DNA of 64,000 nucleotides from Plecoglossus altivelis (GCA_036571765.1 BROE01000027.1:11509480-11573479); one strand, 5' to 3'. Positions 1 to 15,000 are shown, numbered from the stretch's first letter. A program made the numbers and translations. Notes: generated by a model from the sequence alone, not told the origin.

Positions 1-50
1 CCCAAGAGCGAGATCACTCCTGTATATGTAAAAGGTAAATAAAACTGGGT

Positions 51-200
51 GTAGACATACACACAAACACACTCCTGTACTCGTGTAGACATACACACAA
101 ACACACTCCTGTACTTGTGTAGACATACACACAAACACACTCCTGTACTTGTGTAGACATACACACAAACACACTCCTGTACTTGTGTAGACATACACAA
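51..200. repeat. 34-bp tandem repeat, about 4 copies
   Basis: The unit contains GTGTAGACATACACACAAAC followed by ACACTCCTGTACTT. Copies decay to the right after about 190. It lies in the tmtc2 intron after exon 2. Confidence 0.85.
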
Positions 201-410
201 ACCTCCTGGTAGTGTTAGACATACACAACCACATTGTCTTGTGTTAGAATACAACAACTGCGTGGCAAACAACCGCTCCTAGTCCTTTCATGACCTCAGA
301 TCATTAGGGTTGAACCCCACCTTCCTTCTGGGCCCAATGGGCCCTTCTCTCCCTCTGGGCGAGGGAGAGGAACAAGCAAAGACATTAAAAAAGAGGAAAG
401 AGTAGACACT

Positions 411-700
411 TTGCAGTCGGCAGACGGCGGTGGGAGGAAGTGGGAGGAGGGGAGAGGAGGTGGGAGGTGCTGGGAGGAGGAGAGAGGAGGTGGGAAGACG
501 TGGGAGGAGGTGGGAGGAGGAGAGAGGAGGTGGGAGGAGGAGAGAGGACTTGGGAGGAGGTGGGAGGAGGTGGCAGGAGATGAGAGGAGATGGCAGGAGA
601 TGAGAGGAGGTGGGAGGAGGTGGGAGGAGCTGGGAGGAGCTGGGAGGAGGAGAGAGGAGGTGGCAGGAGGTGAGAGGAGGTGGCAGGAGTTGGGAGGGTG
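411..700. repeat. GGA-rich minisatellite beside tmtc2 exon 2
   Basis: Degenerate repeats of TGGGAGGAGG and AGAGAGGAGG make a purine-only plus strand. On the minus (gene) strand this is a polypyrimidine stretch starting directly after the exon 2 donor. The open frames here in both directions come from its low complexity. Confidence 0.85.
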
Positions 701-707
701 TGTTTAC

Positions 708-1320
708 CTTCCCCAGGAGAACCGCTAGAGCTTGGCGAAAGCGAAGCCTCTGGAACACAAACACGTCGTACGCCGCCGACACGGCCAGCACAGTCACCCC
801 CTGTTCCTTCCACAGCATGCTGGAGGCCGCGCACCCCAGGCTCCCCAGCAACCACAGCCACGACTGGGCCTGGAAACAACCCGAGGCCCTGGCTTTGTAG
901 GCCGCGTGGGGGTCAGTCCGTAGGCCGCAGTGTTTGGCGTAGCAGATCAAAGACATGAGGAAAAACAAGGCCGCTCCAACGTCCGCCCTCCCCACCACTC
1001 CTGCCACGGCCTCCGTGTGCACAGGGTGAGATGCGAAAAGCAGTCCTGCCAGAAGTGTCCACGGTCCTCCGCCCAGCAGGGGGCGACAGAGCGCGGTGAA
1101 AAGAGCGGTGACCGCCCCGTGGAGGGATACATTAACCAGGTGGTACCCCCAGGGGCGTAGTCCGCCCAGGGCGTGGTTGAGGCGGAAGGAGAGGGTGCAG
1201 AGAGGGCGGAAGGATTTGTGGCTGCCGCTGTGCGTGAGGAGGGTTCCCCAGAAGTCGTCGTACAGGATGTTGGTCCACGGAGTCTCAGGAAGGAGATCCT
1301 GGTTTGTTTTAATGGCTCGG
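708..1320 (-). CDS. tmtc2: tmtc2 coding exon 2
   Basis: A 613-base exon flanked by TTGATAG on the acceptor side and GTAAAC on the donor side. It encodes RAIKTNQDLLPETPW, FWGTLLTHSGSHKSFRPL, HLVNVSLHGAV, GLLFASHPVHTEAV, GRADVGAALFFL and MLWKEQGVTVLAVSAAYDV, with several predicted membrane helices. Beyond the donor the frame runs into a low-complexity purine repeat, so the longer open frame to 288 is not coding. Confidence 0.95.
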
Positions 1321-4300
1321 CTATCAAGAGAGGAAGAGAGAGACGATGTAAGGGTCAGTATTCCAAGGAAAGTAAAGGAGGATCCAACATTTTTCCTCAA
1401 AACTTTGACAGCATTCGTGTGAATGAATAGAGGTACAATATGCACCGTGAAATGGATTCACCTGGCAATAGTATGTGCTGAATTTTTGTCATAATACACC
1501 CATTAAGGCTTCAAATCTAAAGAAAATCTACTTGCTGGGGCTGGGGTATGAACTGAAGCACAGAATCTGGAATGTTCCGAGAAAGCGGGAAAAACAGGAC
1601 TGATGGAACTGAAAGGAGAGCTTCCATTAGAGACAGGTGCAGACACAGAATGATGGGAATAAGTATTTTGATGAATAAAATGCACTGTGATGTCAAAGAG
1701 ACTCACACACACACACTCTCACTCACTCACATGCGCGCACACACTCACATACCACACACACACACACTCACACTCACACACACACTCACACACACACACA
1801 CTCTCACTCACTTACTCACTCACTCACTCACACACACACACTCTCACTCACTCACTCACTCACTCACACATGCACACGCACACACTCACACACACACACT
1901 CTCACTCACTCACAAACACACACATACACATCACAACACCCACAACACACACAACTACCTTCGGCCTCTGAGAAAGTAGGTGTGTACGTGGATTAGCATG
2001 CTTCAGGGACCATGTTTGTGTTGGTGCACACAAACAGACTGTGTCAAACGAGATCTCCAAACTCTCCAGGATAAATGACATGCTCAAAACATCACACTAC
2101 GCAACCAGCCAAGTATCTCATACCGCTTTGGGCTTTGTGGACACTGCACAGTAAGAGCTCTCCCTCTCTCCTCCGTCTCTCTCTCTTCCCTCCTCTCTCT
2201 CTCTCCCTTCTCTCCTCTTTTCTCCCTCTTCTCTCCTCTCTCCCTCTCTCTCTCTCTTCCCTCTCTTCTGCTCTCCCTTCTCTCTCTCTCTCTTCTTCTC
2301 TCTCTTCCCTCTCTCTCTCTCTCTCCTCTTCTCCCTCTTTTCCTCCTCTCTCTCTCTCCCTCTTCCCTCTCTCTCTCTCTCTCAACACACACACACACAT
2401 TTTTTGTTTGTTTGTTTGTGTGTGGGTGGGTGGGGGAGGGAGGGTGGGGGGTGGGGTGTTCCGGTCTGTGTTTCTCAAGCGCCAGTCAAACATCGTGCTG
2501 GAGTGCAAAGGAAGGCTTGGACCGACTCCAGCTCAGGATTTCCTTTGTGAAGAGATTAGAACTCAGCACCAGCGCATGTAGATGAATTCAGAGTTTAGAG
2601 AGTAGGGAGAGAGGGAGGGAGAGAGAGAGAGAACCAAGAGAGGTGGAGAGAGCGGGGGGGAGAGAGAGAGAGTGTGTAGAGAGAGTGTGGAGAGAGACAG
2701 AGAAGGAGTGGGTGATGGAGAGAAAGAGAAACGGAGAAGGAGAGGGGAGAGAGAAGTGGGAAAGGGAAGAGAGAGGAGGGGAAAGAGAAAGTGAGAGAGA
2801 GAACAAGAGAGGTAAACGGAGCGGAGAAAAGTGAGAGAGAGAAAGAGGGGGGAGAGAAAGAGAGGGGGAGGGGGAGAGAGAGGAGGAAATAGAGGGAGGG
2901 GGAGAAGAGAGGTGGGTGAGGGGGGGGGAGGCAAGAAGCGGTGGGGAAGAGAAGAAAGATGAGGAAGGATGGATCTTAGCTGGACGGAGGGGAGGAGAGA
3001 TACAAAGATAGAGCGGAGCGAGAGAGAGATCTGACGCGCTCTGTAATAAACGGATGGAAAAGACAGGGCCTTGGAAACAGAGCCCAGGGAAGCTGAAGGA
3101 GACCCGTCATGAACAGCAGGCATGAATAGACCAACACAAAAGGTATCTAGGTGGGCTGGAAGAGAAACAGCATGAATAGGCTCCAAGATTCGAATGTAAT
3201 TTTACAGTCTATTATTATAGCGTATTATTTGTCATCTCTTTCCAAGAGCTCACTAGCCAACTTCACAATAGTAGAACGGACAGAGCTCCTTGTCTACTCC
3301 TGCTACCTTCCATTATTCTATGAAAAACACATGAAGGAGACGAGACAGAGAGAGGACACCAGAGAGAGAAAAGCGAGAGACACGACAGAGGAGACAGAGA
3401 GAGACACACAGAGAGAGACAGAGAGAGACACACAGAGAGAGACAGAGAGAGACACACAGAGAGAGACAGAGAGAGACACACAGAGAGAGACAGAGAGAGA
3501 CACAACAGAGAAGAGAAAAAAAAGGGAACAGAAAGAAAAAAGAAAAAAAAAAAAAAACACAACAGAAAAGGAGGGGGAAAAACAAAAAAGAAAAAAGGGA
3601 AGACAAAACCACCAATAAAACAAAAAAGGAAAATAGAGAGAGACAGAGAGAGCACACGACGAAGAGAGACAGAGAGAGACACACGAGAGAGACAAGAGGA
3701 GACAGAGAGAGACACACGAGAGAGTACAGAGAGAGACACACAAGAGAGACAGAGAGAGACACACGAGAGAGAGACAGAGAGAGACCACAGAGAGAGACAG
3801 GAGAGCACACAGAGAGAGACAGGAGAGACCACAGCAGAGAGACAGAGAGAGACACACACAGAGAGAGACAGAGAGAGAGACACAGAGAGAGACAGAGAGA
3901 GACAACAGAGAGAGAAACACTGAGAGAGACACAGACAGACAAACATAACAGAGAGGACAGAGGCGAAAGAGACAGAGCAAGAGAGAGACAAGCGAGACAC
4001 AGAGAGAGACGACACAGAGAGACACAGAGAGGAGACAGAGCAAGAGAGAACACAGAGAGAGAGAGAGAGAGACAGAGCAAGAGAGAGACACAGAGAAAGG
4101 ACCAGAGAGACAGAGAGAGAGAGAGACAACAGAGAGAGACAGAGAGAGACCACAGAGAGAGACCCAGAGAGACACAGAGAGAGTGTGTGAGTGAGTGAGA
4201 CAAAGAGTGTGTGAAAATGAGTGAGAGAAAAAGAGTGAGAGACTGAGATAGACAGAGAGTGAGAGAACAGAGAGGAGCGAATGAAAGAGAGAATGAAATC

Positions 4301-5907
4301 TCTAAAGGAATAATGAAAAGCACACCCCTCCTGTACTTTCTCATTCGGAGGGGGGTGCCTGTTCCTCCGCCCCGCTGCCCCGCATACAGCAACAGAATAC
4401 AAAAGACCCCCTCGCTAAGAGAAATCACTACGGGAGACCACTCCATCTCTCCCCACTCCAGGGACAAGCCCAATAAAGCCATCAGCAGCTCTGTCGGCTC
4501 TGTCAACACCACACATCACACACGCACACACCCACACACACAACGACAGCACACGCACACACAACACACACACACACCACCTAGCCTAGCAAACCATTAT
4601 GGCTCATTGCATTCCTTTCTGTACCCCAGCAGCAATAGGCAAGGCTGAAGAGTGTGTATGTGTGATTGTTTGTCAGAGGAGAGAGAGAGAGGGGTCTGAT
4701 TTGAATATTTCAATTATTTATTTCCAGAGAGAGAGACAGACGTGTGAAATCTCAAGGGAGGTGAGGACTGGGGGGGACGTAGTGGGTGGGCTGTGCTTTA
4801 CTGGGAGGCTGTACTGGGGGGCTATGCTGGGGGGCAGTACTGGGGGGGCAGTACTGAGGGGGCTATACTGGGGGGCTGTACTGGGAGGGGCAGTTTTGGG
4901 GGGGCTATACTGGGGGGGGCTATATTGGGGGGCAGTACTGAGGGGGCTATACTGGGGGGCTGTACTGGGGGCGGCAAGAATGGGACTATTTTGTCAGAGG
5001 TAGAGTGAAACAATGCAGAAAGCATCAAAAAACAAACAAGATGGATGGCTGGGCCAGTCTTGGTTATTTGGCTTCGAAGACTCTTAAAGAGAGACAGAGA
5101 GAGAGACAGAGAGAAGAGAGAAGAGGAGAGAGGGGGAGAGAGAGAGAAGAGAGGAGAGAACACACAGAGAGGAGACAGAGAGAGAGAGAGAGGGAGAGGA
5201 GAGAGAGAGAGAGGGAGAGAGAGAGAGAAAAGATTTATCGTACATCCCTGGAGGTGCAATGTATTGACCTTCGATATTTATACTTTGGTATTTTCTCTGC
5301 ACAAAGTACATTTCTGTCTGATTTTTTCACTCCTGACCCTCATGACCGAGTCCAGAGGGAAACGCAACGTTGTTCCAGGAGGAAGTGACTAGAGGTAAAC
5401 GGAGTGATGTCACACTTCCTACTGAGTCGTCAGACGCGGAGGAACGGAGGAACGAGAACACGCCCAGACTCTGACCGCCCTCTCGTCTCTCAGCGCCTCG
5501 CTGCCTGAGAAACCGACGCTTGTTTTGAACCGTTCGGCAACGAACAATCCTGGGAAGTACAGAGTTCTCCCTTAGAACTCTCACGACAGGGCTGCCGGCT
5601 GCAGAACCAGAGCTGCAGACCAAGAGCTGCAGACACTGCAGAGCTGCAGAAGCTGGCCCCTGATGAATACAGGATGGTCTTGAAGTTGCTCTGGTTAGAC
5701 TGGTGAGGCAGACCAATCAGGCGATTATTCCATGTGTGACTTTTCGGTAAATGTCAATCACATTTCTGTTATTTATACTTAAATAACGGAAACTTTTTGT
5801 TCTCAATATTAAAACAGGCTACAGTCTACAGTACTTAACTACTGAAGGAGTGAGAGAGGGGGGGGAGGAGGTAGAGAGTTTGCAGAGAGAGAGGGAGATG
5901 AGAGATC

Positions 5908-5984
<77 letters not shown>

Positions 5985-8900
5985 CAGAAATATTTCTGGG
6001 TGAAAAAATTCAAATGCATGGCAACACTCCCCCCCCACATACACACACAAATACAAATACAACAAACAACAACACACAACACACATACAAACACACACAC
6101 ACAACACACACACACACTCTGCGAGGTCCTCATCCAGTTTGCATGTTCCTGTTTTACGTTGAACCCTCAAACAACTCTGAGAGTATTAATCAGCATCTCA
6201 TTGCAGAACACAACCCTCAACTCCTCTATAAATATTTGGGACTGCAGCCAGGCTGTATGTCGACAGATTGTGTACGTGTCTGCACGCTCAACGCTGATTA
6301 ACTGCCGCTGCGTAAACCAGTGTCACTTGTATCATCAACAACGGGTGAGTTATTCCTACCCCTCTACACTGCAAACACCGGCAGGGGTGGATTAGCTAAG
6401 TGTAGATGAACCAGGATGGCAATGCTCTCCTGTGGTTTGCTAATCTCACCTGGGCTCGCCTTCAAACCCTTATTTGTTTGGTCCTTTCATAAAGTGTCTT
6501 TTTTCCTCATTTGCCTTTCTTTTTCTTTCACATCCCTCCTTCCTCTTCATCTCCTTCCTTCTTTCCTCTCTCTCCTCTCTCTTCCTCTCCACCCTCTCTC
6601 TTTCCGCTCCATCCCCCCTCTCTCTCCCTCTCCATCCCCCTCTACATCTACCCTTTCCTCTATTTTCTCATTATCCTTCCATTTTACCATCCTCCCTCCT
6701 CCTGCTCCCACCTCTCCTGTCCTCCTCCCACCCTCCCTCCCTGCCTCCCTTATCTTATGTACATCAGCCTCTGATATCAAACCTTTTACGCCGCTGCCTG
6801 GAGATATCTATTAAAGCTGTGTTCCCTTATTGAGCACTCGACAAGCTAATTAACTTCACTGACAGAGAAGCAGCAGATTCATCCCAGACCAATACAACAG
6901 AACCCAAGGGTTTGTGTTGGCGGACGACGTCACGGAAATAAAATATTCATTCGAGACTGAATCCTGCCTCTTGCTGTTCATGTGAACCATCTCCAAGCAG
7001 TTATGCCTAGTGAATGAATGAATGAATGGTGTTCCTGCAGGTTGTGTGTTTGAATGTGGAATGAATGAATGTCTTTATTGCTGTTGTACATTGTACAACG
7101 AAATCATTGGCAAAATCATTCACAACTCATTCATGAATGGTTCATTCACTGGAGACAGCGATGCACATCTTCTCCTACTGTGTGGATGTTGGCTATGCTA
7201 CTACCATCAAACGAGCAATAAAGCTAAACACACACCTCCACCTGTAGCAGGAACATCTAGCACCTGAGTCACGGTTTACAATTCAAACCAAAAACTAACC
7301 TGCTGACTTCCTGTCAGGTTAGCTAGCTATGTGGTGCTCAGGTGATGCAGTGGATACCAGCCTCATGCTAGCATGTGCAAGATCACCTCCGTGCTAATCC
7401 TATGCTAACAGGATTAGAAAGTGATCATAGACCTCCAGTGTTTCACATGCACGCTGAAGGGGGAGGGGTCAAGGTTTAAGCTGATTAAAGTTCTTTGGAA
7501 GTTGCGTGGAGGTGGGAGGAGGAGGAGAGAGCGTGTGTGTGTGTGTGTTTGCGTTTACGGGCATGTGTATGTGTGTGCGCAATATGGATTAGACTGCGAT
7601 GGAGAAAATGCATGCACGGTTATGTGTGCGTGCCCGTCGAGTTGAAAACGACGCGATATGTATTCCAAACACGGTTCCTTGGTTCACAGCTGCACAGTAA
7701 TTGGCAAAGCACACGCTGGAAATAGGCTGAGAAGAAGCCAATGGACTGACAGGGTTCAGGTAACCCTCTCTAGTTTTCGCTCTCTCCCTCTTTCTCTCGC
7801 TCCTTCTTCCTCCCTGTCACTCACTTTCCATCTTGCATTCTCTCTCCCTGTCACTCGCTTTCCATCTTGCACTCTCACTCTCTCTCTTTGTCACTCGCTT
7901 TCCATCATGTGCTGTCTCCTTCTCTGTCCCTCCCTTTCTATCGCAATCTCTCCCTCTTCCTCCTTCCACTCCTCTCTCCCCTCCTCTCTCTCTCTATCAA
8001 GCTCTCTCCCTTATCCTATTTCCCTCACTCACTCTCTCCCTCTTTCTCTCTGTCTCGCGGTCTCTCCAACTCTCTATCACACTCTCACCCTCCCTCACTC
8101 TCTCTCTCTCACAGTCCCTCTCTCCAACTCTCTATCACACTCTCTCCCTCACCCTCCCTTCCTCATTCTCTCTCTCACACTCTCTCTCTCCAACTCTCCC
8201 TTCCTTCCTTTCTCTCCCTCCCTCTCTCCCTCTCACACAAGCAGGGCTGCGACCAGTAGGGAGTCTGTGGGGCAGTCCTGGCACGAGGCACCTGACCCTG
8301 CGAGACACGGGATCATCTGGAAAAGCTCTACTCTGTGATTGGCTCGATGGGGGCCGGAGGAGAGGAGGAACTCCGTCACTTCGTAATCAGGCTGATCCTC
8401 TAGGCTAGATTTGGAGGCACGCACATACAAGCCTACACACATACACACATGCTTATAGGAGAGAGAGAGGAGAAGGTTAGTTCTGATTGGATGGTGCCAC
8501 CAGAGGTCTTCAGCCCCTCCCCCTCTCGGTAAAGTCAATTGGATGACCAATCACATGCGTGACGAGTCTTGACAACCAGCAGAGAGGCCAATCAGCAAAC
8601 AGATAGTCAGGGAAACCAAGAGGTGCAGTATTTGTTTAGCTTACAGCATTATACCAAGTGCTCTTCGCAATGTGCTTTCTGTGACATCACACTTTCCTTG
8701 TTAAAACCCCCAGTATCAGAATGTATTGGCTGGTCTTTACATGGTCTCCCTATTAGCTCCTAAATCATACCTTCTCGCAGTGGAGTCATGTGAATCTTAA
8801 GGTCATGAAGTCAGGAACTAGCCACTGTGGGCGTGTCTAAACATTACACGTCAACAAGACTGCAGTCGGGACAATACCCTCGTCAGAGGTGCCTCAATGA

Positions 8901-9050
8901 TTTTCCCACAGTCTACGCAGAACTGGCACAAATATCAGTTCAGGAAAATCCATAAACACACTTGACAGTATTCATAATACACTATTGCTCGGCCCAAGCG
9001 ACAGAGCAGCCAACAGCGCGCGCGCACACACGCGCGCACACACAAACACG

Positions 9051-9097
<47 letters not shown>

Positions 9098-12000
9098 CTG
9101 TTTAGTTTAGCCCGACCCTTCACTCTTCCTGGTTTGTGTGAAATAAGAAATTAATTGGCATGTTTTCGCGCAGCTCAAAGGCGTTTGTTTGCTTTTTCAG
9201 TGAAAAAGGAATGTGAAATGATAAACCGCCCTCGTGTCGTAATCAAAAGATAGCAAAGAACGGAAGATATCTGAAAACACAGAACAGGAAGAATGTAACT
9301 GCTGCTTTAGGTGGACAGCACAGCTAATCTAGCGGGTAACGATACAATAACATTACACACGAAAGACTACCGTATTGGTAGTATATTGTTCGAACAGCGC
9401 ATTCCTACAGAGTATGCGGTTTCTCTATTGACTCAAAATATCCATCTAACTTCTCCCCCAGGACCTAAACCTGCGGAACCAGGCATGATAAATGATTGCC
9501 GAGTCAATTAAGTTCCCTTTACTGTTGAGGATGGAAAACTACTCTGCAGTTAAATGCAAGCTAAGGGGATGAAAAGGCAGTTGTAGTTCTAGGATCCATA
9601 TTGCGTGTTCGCTGCATAGTGTCTTTTTTAGCGGCAATTTGTTTTCAAGTGTGTTTCATCGGTGTGGTTGAAATTCACACGCACTAATAATGATCAGAGT
9701 GACATTTGAGTATTTATTGAGGTATTTTAGTTACGGTTTGTGTAGCGTTTTAGCTGTTTAGAATGTCAGGTTAAAAATACTCTTCCAGAGTCAACAGGAA
9801 AATTCAATAGCAACCAGGGTGTTTCCAAGCAAGCTAGGTCTCAGTATTGATTTTATTTTTAAAACGAACGCAGAGGTAACCAGAGGTGACTCAATCAGTT
9901 GATCATCAACTAACATGGCCCTCAGAGACCTGCCAGGGATTTACTTTTCAGTTTCAGTGGAATAGCTACAAGTTACACAGAACTCAGCTTTCACGGCACG
10001 TTACTTAGACGATAACGGGTTCTTGGATCGAAGGACTTGATGCGATTTGCCTCGACATCAAAGCGGGATGACGTCATCGAAACCATGAAATCGATAAGTT
10101 GAATCGGATCGAAAGAGCATATGGTTTCCCACCATTGACCTCCAGCAATACCGCTCTGCAGCTGTTTTCGCTACAGCATCGGTCCGCGTTCCTACCGGAC
10201 GATGCTTCGCTGATTAGCATTCCACTATAACCCCGCCCACCTCCTCACAGTCAGCTAATGAGGTCCGATTTGCTGCATGCTTTAGGATTCGGTCAGCCAA
10301 TCAGAGGAAGCAGATCCCTTCCTGTGGTTGTCAGCTTCAAAGGAGGTGAACGGCTGGAGCTGTTCTCCAAGAGGAGTCTGACTCCCTTTGTCATGAAGCA
10401 AGCTGCTTTCATGTGCACATGCAGCTTGTAGCTCATTAGTGGCAAGGCTATAGTGAACAGCCCAGCCAGAAACAGTCTACAGTCCCAGCCAGCCTGCCAA
10501 CCTACCAGCCAGCCAACCTACCAGCCAGTTAGCCTGCCTGCCAATCAGTCTACCAGCCAAACAGTCTACTGTACCAGCCAGACACAGTCTACTGTCCCTG
10601 ACAGACACAGCCTACAGTCCAAGCCAGAGACAGTCTATTGTCCCAGCCCGACACAGTCTACAGTCCGAGCCAGGGACAGTCTCCTGTCCCAGTCAGAAAC
10701 AGTCTACACTCCCAGCCAGACACAGCCTACAGTCCCAACCAGAGACAGTCTACTGTCCCAGCCAGAGACAGTCTACTGCCCTAGCCAGAGACAGTCTACA
10801 GTCCCAGCCAGAGACAGTCTACAGTCCCAACCAGAGACAGTCTACTGTCCCAATCAGAAACAGTCTACAGTCCCAGACAGACACAGTCTACAGTCCCAGC
10901 CAGAGACAGTCTACTGTCCCAGCCAGACACAGTCTACTCTCCGAGCCAGACATAGTCTACAGTCCCAACCAGAGACAGTCTACAGTCCCAATCAGAGATA
11001 GTCTACTGTCCCAGCCAGACACAGTCTACTCTCCGAGCCAGACATAGTCTACTGTCCCAGCCAGAGACAGTCTACAGTCCCCACCAGAGACAGTCTACTG
11101 TCCCAGCCAGACACAGTCTACTCTCCGAGCCAGAGACTGTCTACTGCCCTAGCCAGACACAGTCTACAGTCCCTGACAGACACAGTCTACTGTCCCAGCC
11201 AGACACAGTCTACTGTCTGAGACAAGGATTCTGTTGTACTCTGGGTTGTAGGTTACGATTCTCCTGGGGATCATTTGGGTAATTCAGCGTGTGTGTTGTG
11301 TGCCAGGGGCTGGTGTTGCAGGAGAACTACTGCTTGTGATTGACACAAGCACGTGGGAAATCAAAGCTTCCTTCCTCTGTGTGCCACGCTGCTTAAAGTG
11401 CTTCCTTATCCCCGTACTGAGAAGGTCGTTTAGATGCTGTTTTGAAGTGGGTCTCATTAGCTTGTGACTCATAGCTCTGAAGGAGTATCCCTACAATACA
11501 TTCTAACGGAGTACGATCAAGGCCAGGCCCTTTTTTTTCTTTACCGATTTTTCCGATCTCCAAGACCTCGAATCAGAACCCCTTTCACACGAAACAGAGA
11601 TATATAGACTGATGAACACAATCACAGAGAGCGAGGGGCACATCATCTATTTTTCGGCAGATTGATTACAAGGTCTTTGTCTTCATCCCAGAAACTGATT
11701 GATCACAAGCATTAGCCAGACAGGCCAAGATCGGACACCAGAGGGGGGGTAGGGGGGGGGCGTCGCCACGGAGACGAGGGCCGACCCGGCTCACTGAGTG
11801 ATGATGTCGATAAAAGGTTCTGACTAGCCCTTAACAGCTCAAAGGAGAGGCTATAGGAAATCAATGGCTAATAAAAGTAATGCTTCAGTGTCTGTGATAA
11901 ACAGTAGAGGAAAAGCTGATGAGGTGAGAGATAAAATACACGGACAGGTAACACTCACACCTTACAAAGAGCTCAATTGATTACATTTTACTCACAAAAG

Positions 12001-15000
12001 ATCCGCCAGACTAACAGTGCTCCAATGAGCTATTTACCACTTCATCAGCCTCCTAATTTAAACAACAATAAGAGCAGTATATAAACGTGACAGTTTTCTC
12101 TAGCAAAAGGACAAAGAATCTTCCAGCAAACTGAAACGTGCTCGACGTGAACCAAACGATCTAATAGATCAACGCATTGACCTGTCCTAAGCACACTGCA
12201 ACGGGAAACACTGAGAGGATCTCGACAGTGTTTTGAAGCTGGCTCGCCCCCCTCTCTCTCTCTCGCTCTCCCCCCTCTCCTACAGCCCTACATGCTGAAG
12301 ACCACCGGTGACTGATAATAACAGGAATGGCGTCTTTAACATCTGGAAAAGCGAGACGTCTCTAGTAAATGTTTTCCCCTTCACCTCTGAATGAGTTCCC
12401 CTTAATATGAAATGTACGCGGATCTACTTAGGAGGAGCATTTGCCCAATAAATATGGGATTACGTGTGAAAGTAGAACCCATACTGCACTGAATTCTTAG
12501 TGAAAAAAACACATATCCTAATGGCCCTTATAAGAACCTTGGATGGAGTGAGTTTTATATGGGGTTTTTAGTCAATTGTGCCAAATTGAAAGTGCCAAAG
12601 TGGATTCCAACAGCCACCCATTGGGAGAAGTTTGTTCGTTGCCAAATTTCACACCATTTATCCCACCCACCTTAGCTAGGATTCCACCAGGGTCATGCAC
12701 ACTGTTACACAATGTCAAAACCCACAAATTGATGGGGTTGCAATCTAGACATGTTTCAAGCATCACAGAGTGTCTCACGACGTCTAGACGGTAATTACAA
12801 TCCGTGTGTTTGGACGGCCAATCAAAACTGCTCCCTTCTTCTTCAAGAGTCATCCTTGATAAATGAGAGCCTTGATTAAAAACTGACTGGGCAGTTTTCC
12901 ACCTCCGCGGAACAGGGCATAAATCAGAGTTTTTCTTCAGGGGATGAAGATATCCTTTACTGTAGAGATGTCTCACAGCTTGCCCTGCTTCTGCTAGGAA
13001 GCTAGACACAGTGCAGCTCGTGTCACTTTTAAAAGGAAAACACGCCTTTATTTCTTTACAATTGCCCCTTGGTTACAGTAACTTTACAACTGATCTTTGG
13101 TTACTGTAACTTTACAACTGCCCCACGGGTACTACAACTTTACAACTGCCTCTTAGTTACAGTCACTACAACTGCCTCTCGGTGACTGTAATTTTACAAC
13201 CGCCCTTCAGTTACTGTAACTTTACAACTGCCTCTTGGTTACGGTAACTTTACAATTCCCCCAGACGAAGATGATCAGCACCACCATTATCAGTAACTTA
13301 ACATTTGACGACCACTGCTTCTCCATTCTGAAGCAGTTATTGTTGATATTAATACATCATGTCAAAGCAAACGTCAGCACTCACCCCTTTTTCCCCAGGC
13401 ATCAATCATCCCTCTCTCTACTGAATTTCTCTCACCCCTCCACTCTCTCTCTCTCTCTCTCTCNNNNNNNNNNNNNNNNNNNNNNNNNNNNNNNNNNNNN
13501 NNNNNNNNNNNNNNNNNNNNNNNNNNNNNNNNNNNNNNNNNNNNNNNNNNNNNNNNNNNNNNNNNNNNNNNNNNNNNNNNNNNNNNNNNNNNNNNNNNNN
13601 NNNNNNNNNNNNNNNNNNNNNNNNGTGTAAACTTAGCAACTGCTCTTGTTACGGTATACTTTACAATTCGCCCAGACAAGATTGACCGGCACCACCATTA
13701 ATCAGTAACCTTAACATTACGACCACTGCTTCTCACCATTCTGAAGTCAGTTAATTGTGATATCATAATGACATCATCGTCAAAGCAACGTCCAGGCGAC
13801 TTCCCCCTTTTTCGCCCAGTGCATTGCAGTCATTCGCCTCTCCTACTGATTCCTCACCGCAGCTCGCACCTCTCCTCTCTCCTGCGTCTCTCTTCGTCCT
13901 CACGGTGCGCTTCCCTACTTTCTCTTCACCCCTGCCACTACTGCTCTCACGCCCTCTGACTCCTCTCACCCCTCCACTCTCTCTCTCACCCCTCCACTCT
14001 CTCTCTCACCCCTCCTCTCTCTCTCTCAATCCTGCTACTGCTCTCTCTCTTTACCAGCCCACCAATCTCTCTCGCCCCCACAGCTCTCTCGCCTCTCTTC
14101 ACTGACCTCCACTCTCTCTCTCTCTCTCTCTCCCTCTCTCACCCCTCCACTCTCTCTCTCTCTCTCTCTCTCCGTTCACTCGACAGCACTCACTACCCAA
14201 CATTTGTTAGGAGGTGCACTGGACACAAAGGCATGCAGACTTATGAAACTAGCACCTGCCGTAACAGAATTATGGAAATTCCCTTTTCAATGTGACTGGT
14301 GGAGTGTTTGTAATATAGGAGCCAGCTGTAGTACCTGGGGCAGCAGGAATGGCTTTAGAGAAATTGCTCGAAATGGCAGTTTTTGTTTGAGTCTGGTCCA
14401 CTCAAAACCTTCACACAAAACCTACAAACACACGGACACACACGTCTCGCAACCGTGTACAAAGCAAAACGCACACACATGTCACTCACCCCCTCACACA
14501 CATGCATACACACACAAACATCCCATTATCCACCCCCTCACACGCACACTCCCACACACAGACATCCCCCACCTTGTCACACACACATACACACACATAT
14601 ACATATTACTCACTCTCTCACACACATACACACACGCGCACATATATCACCAACCCACCCCCTCACACACCCCTGTCAAAAACCAGTCCAGGACCATATT
14701 CCTCTTCCCTAGCCACATCTCAAACACCCAGTAGAGAACTGGGAGGGAGAAGGGGACATTACAGCCTTATCCAATTCATCATTTTCTGAAATGCTTCCAT
14801 GACAACTATATTTTCCCTCTTCTTTTTCCCCCCTTTTCTCCGCGTTGCAGAAGGGCCACTGGGTCCAGCAGAACTACCACTGAGGAGGCTGTGGCTAAAA
14901 GCAGCTGGTTTGAAGGCTGGCTGCCAAGGAAACCTAGGCCCTGTTTGTCTCTCGGCAACGCTCAAACGGCCGGCAGTATATCACATCAGACCATGGTTCG

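Noticed and set aside
3263..4512. 379- and 399-codon Ser/Leu/Cys-rich minus-strand frames, apparently multipass membrane proteins
   Set aside because: They are translations of a (GA)n-type array; hydrophobicity comes from CTCTCT codons.
10453..11001. 182-codon Gln/Ser/Pro-rich frame resembling a repeat protein
   Set aside because: It follows exactly the 23-bp DNA repeat and has no splice sites or homologous flanks.
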